The notes beneath the pieces were generated by a model. That model was not told the DNA's origin. It did no database searches and saw only the letters and a list, made by a program, of their open reading frames with translations. 64,000 nt of DNA from Tetragenococcus koreensis. GTDB taxonomy: Bacteria > Bacillota > Bacilli > Lactobacillales > Enterococcaceae. Below, piece by piece: positions 63,990-64,000 of the stretch; within the stretch, counting starts at the first letter, position 1; each line of letters starts with the position of its first letter. The stretch spans positions 1,178,001-1,242,000 of the forward strand of contig NZ_CP027786.1 of NCBI RefSeq assembly GCF_003795145.1, given 5' to 3'. A program made the translations under genes and the position numbers.

Positions 63990-64000
63990 AGCATTAGGAC
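63976..64000 (+). CDS. probable holin-like type I toxin, cut by the window edge
   Basis: Only eight codons are visible: TTG start with AAAGGAG 7 nt upstream, reading MSVAEALG. This start is typical of the short hydrophobic 'putative holin-like toxin' peptides of enterococci and lactobacilli, which are repressed by an antisense RNA. The rest lies beyond the right edge. Confidence 0.5.

Overview
The window reads as chromosomal DNA of a low-GC Gram-positive coccus of the Lactobacillales, most likely Enterococcaceae. The evidence is the walRKHIJ operon, a CIRCE-controlled groESL, nrdHEF with NrdR boxes, a cop-type copper locus and many A/T-rich intergenic spaces with strong AGGAGG ribosome binding sites. 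Several exported or surface proteins (WalH, WalI, the NlpA-type lipoprotein, two Ser/Thr/Glu-rich lipoproteins and a serine hydrolase) are very acidic, which would suit a halophile such as Tetragenococcus. That genus assignment is inference.

Layout. 1-2.1 kb: NAD salvage (pncB-nadE, left edge cut). 2.1-2.9 kb: non-coding dispersed repeats, then a short-chain dehydrogenase. 3.9-6.0 kb: groESL with a perfect CIRCE operator. 6.2-12.4 kb: a CPBP protease convergent with the wal cell-wall two-component operon (walR-walK-walH-walI-walJ). 12.7-14.4 kb: an ISLre2-type insertion sequence with a 10-bp flanking duplication and an in-phase A_AAA_AAG heptamer where its transposase changes frame. 14.5-17.1 kb: alcohol dehydrogenase-like gene, a methyltransferase killed by one nonsense codon, endonuclease III. 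17.2-21.0 kb: copper locus (ydhK-like gene, internally deleted copY, copZ, copA) next to a rhodanese remnant. 21.1-23.0 kb: merR, aldo/keto reductase, phosphatase. 23.0-24.6 kb: IS256-type element. 24.7-25.1 kb: nine 41-bp palindromic tandem units, then a RibD-like remnant.

25.4-38.9 kb is an accessory stretch: EbsC-like deacylase, a relict IS end, an orphan methionine-type binding lipoprotein, four GNAT acetyltransferases, an MFS pump, a PPOX protein, a 2-hydroxyacid dehydrogenase, yjdF with a probable yjdF riboswitch, a response regulator/ABC exporter/histidine kinase cassette, a broken AbrB-Doc toxin-antitoxin pair and a chimeric gene. 39.0-42.7 kb: nrdHEF with two NrdR boxes 31 bp apart. 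42.8-50.1 kb: VOC protein, tRNA-Lys(CTT), a divergent MFS pump/Crp-type regulator pair with a 12-bp palindrome, serine hydrolase, asnB with an in-frame G10 run, lipoprotein. 50.4-57.2 kb: NupC, DUF554 protein, a small membrane gene broken by a 13-bp duplication, DUF4767 lipoprotein, two membrane proteins, and a BlaI / M56 protease / secreted small protein operon. 57.2-64 kb: alpha-amylase, NAD(P)H-binding protein divergent from a MerR regulator with two identical operators, YitT, PanE, a YfmJ-type oxidoreductase, tRNA-Ala(GGC), and the start of a probable holin-like type I toxin at the right edge.

Two themes stand out. First, gene decay is dense: about ten remnants or broken genes are visible, several with the causal lesion readable. 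Second, regulatory DNA is well preserved: CIRCE, NrdR, CopY-like, MerR-like and Crp-type sites and a probable riboswitch can all be read directly. The best candidates for something undescribed are the BlaI-M56-secreted protein operon with its in-phase slippery heptamer, the 41-bp palindromic tandem array, and the dispersed family of ISLre2-end-like repeats.
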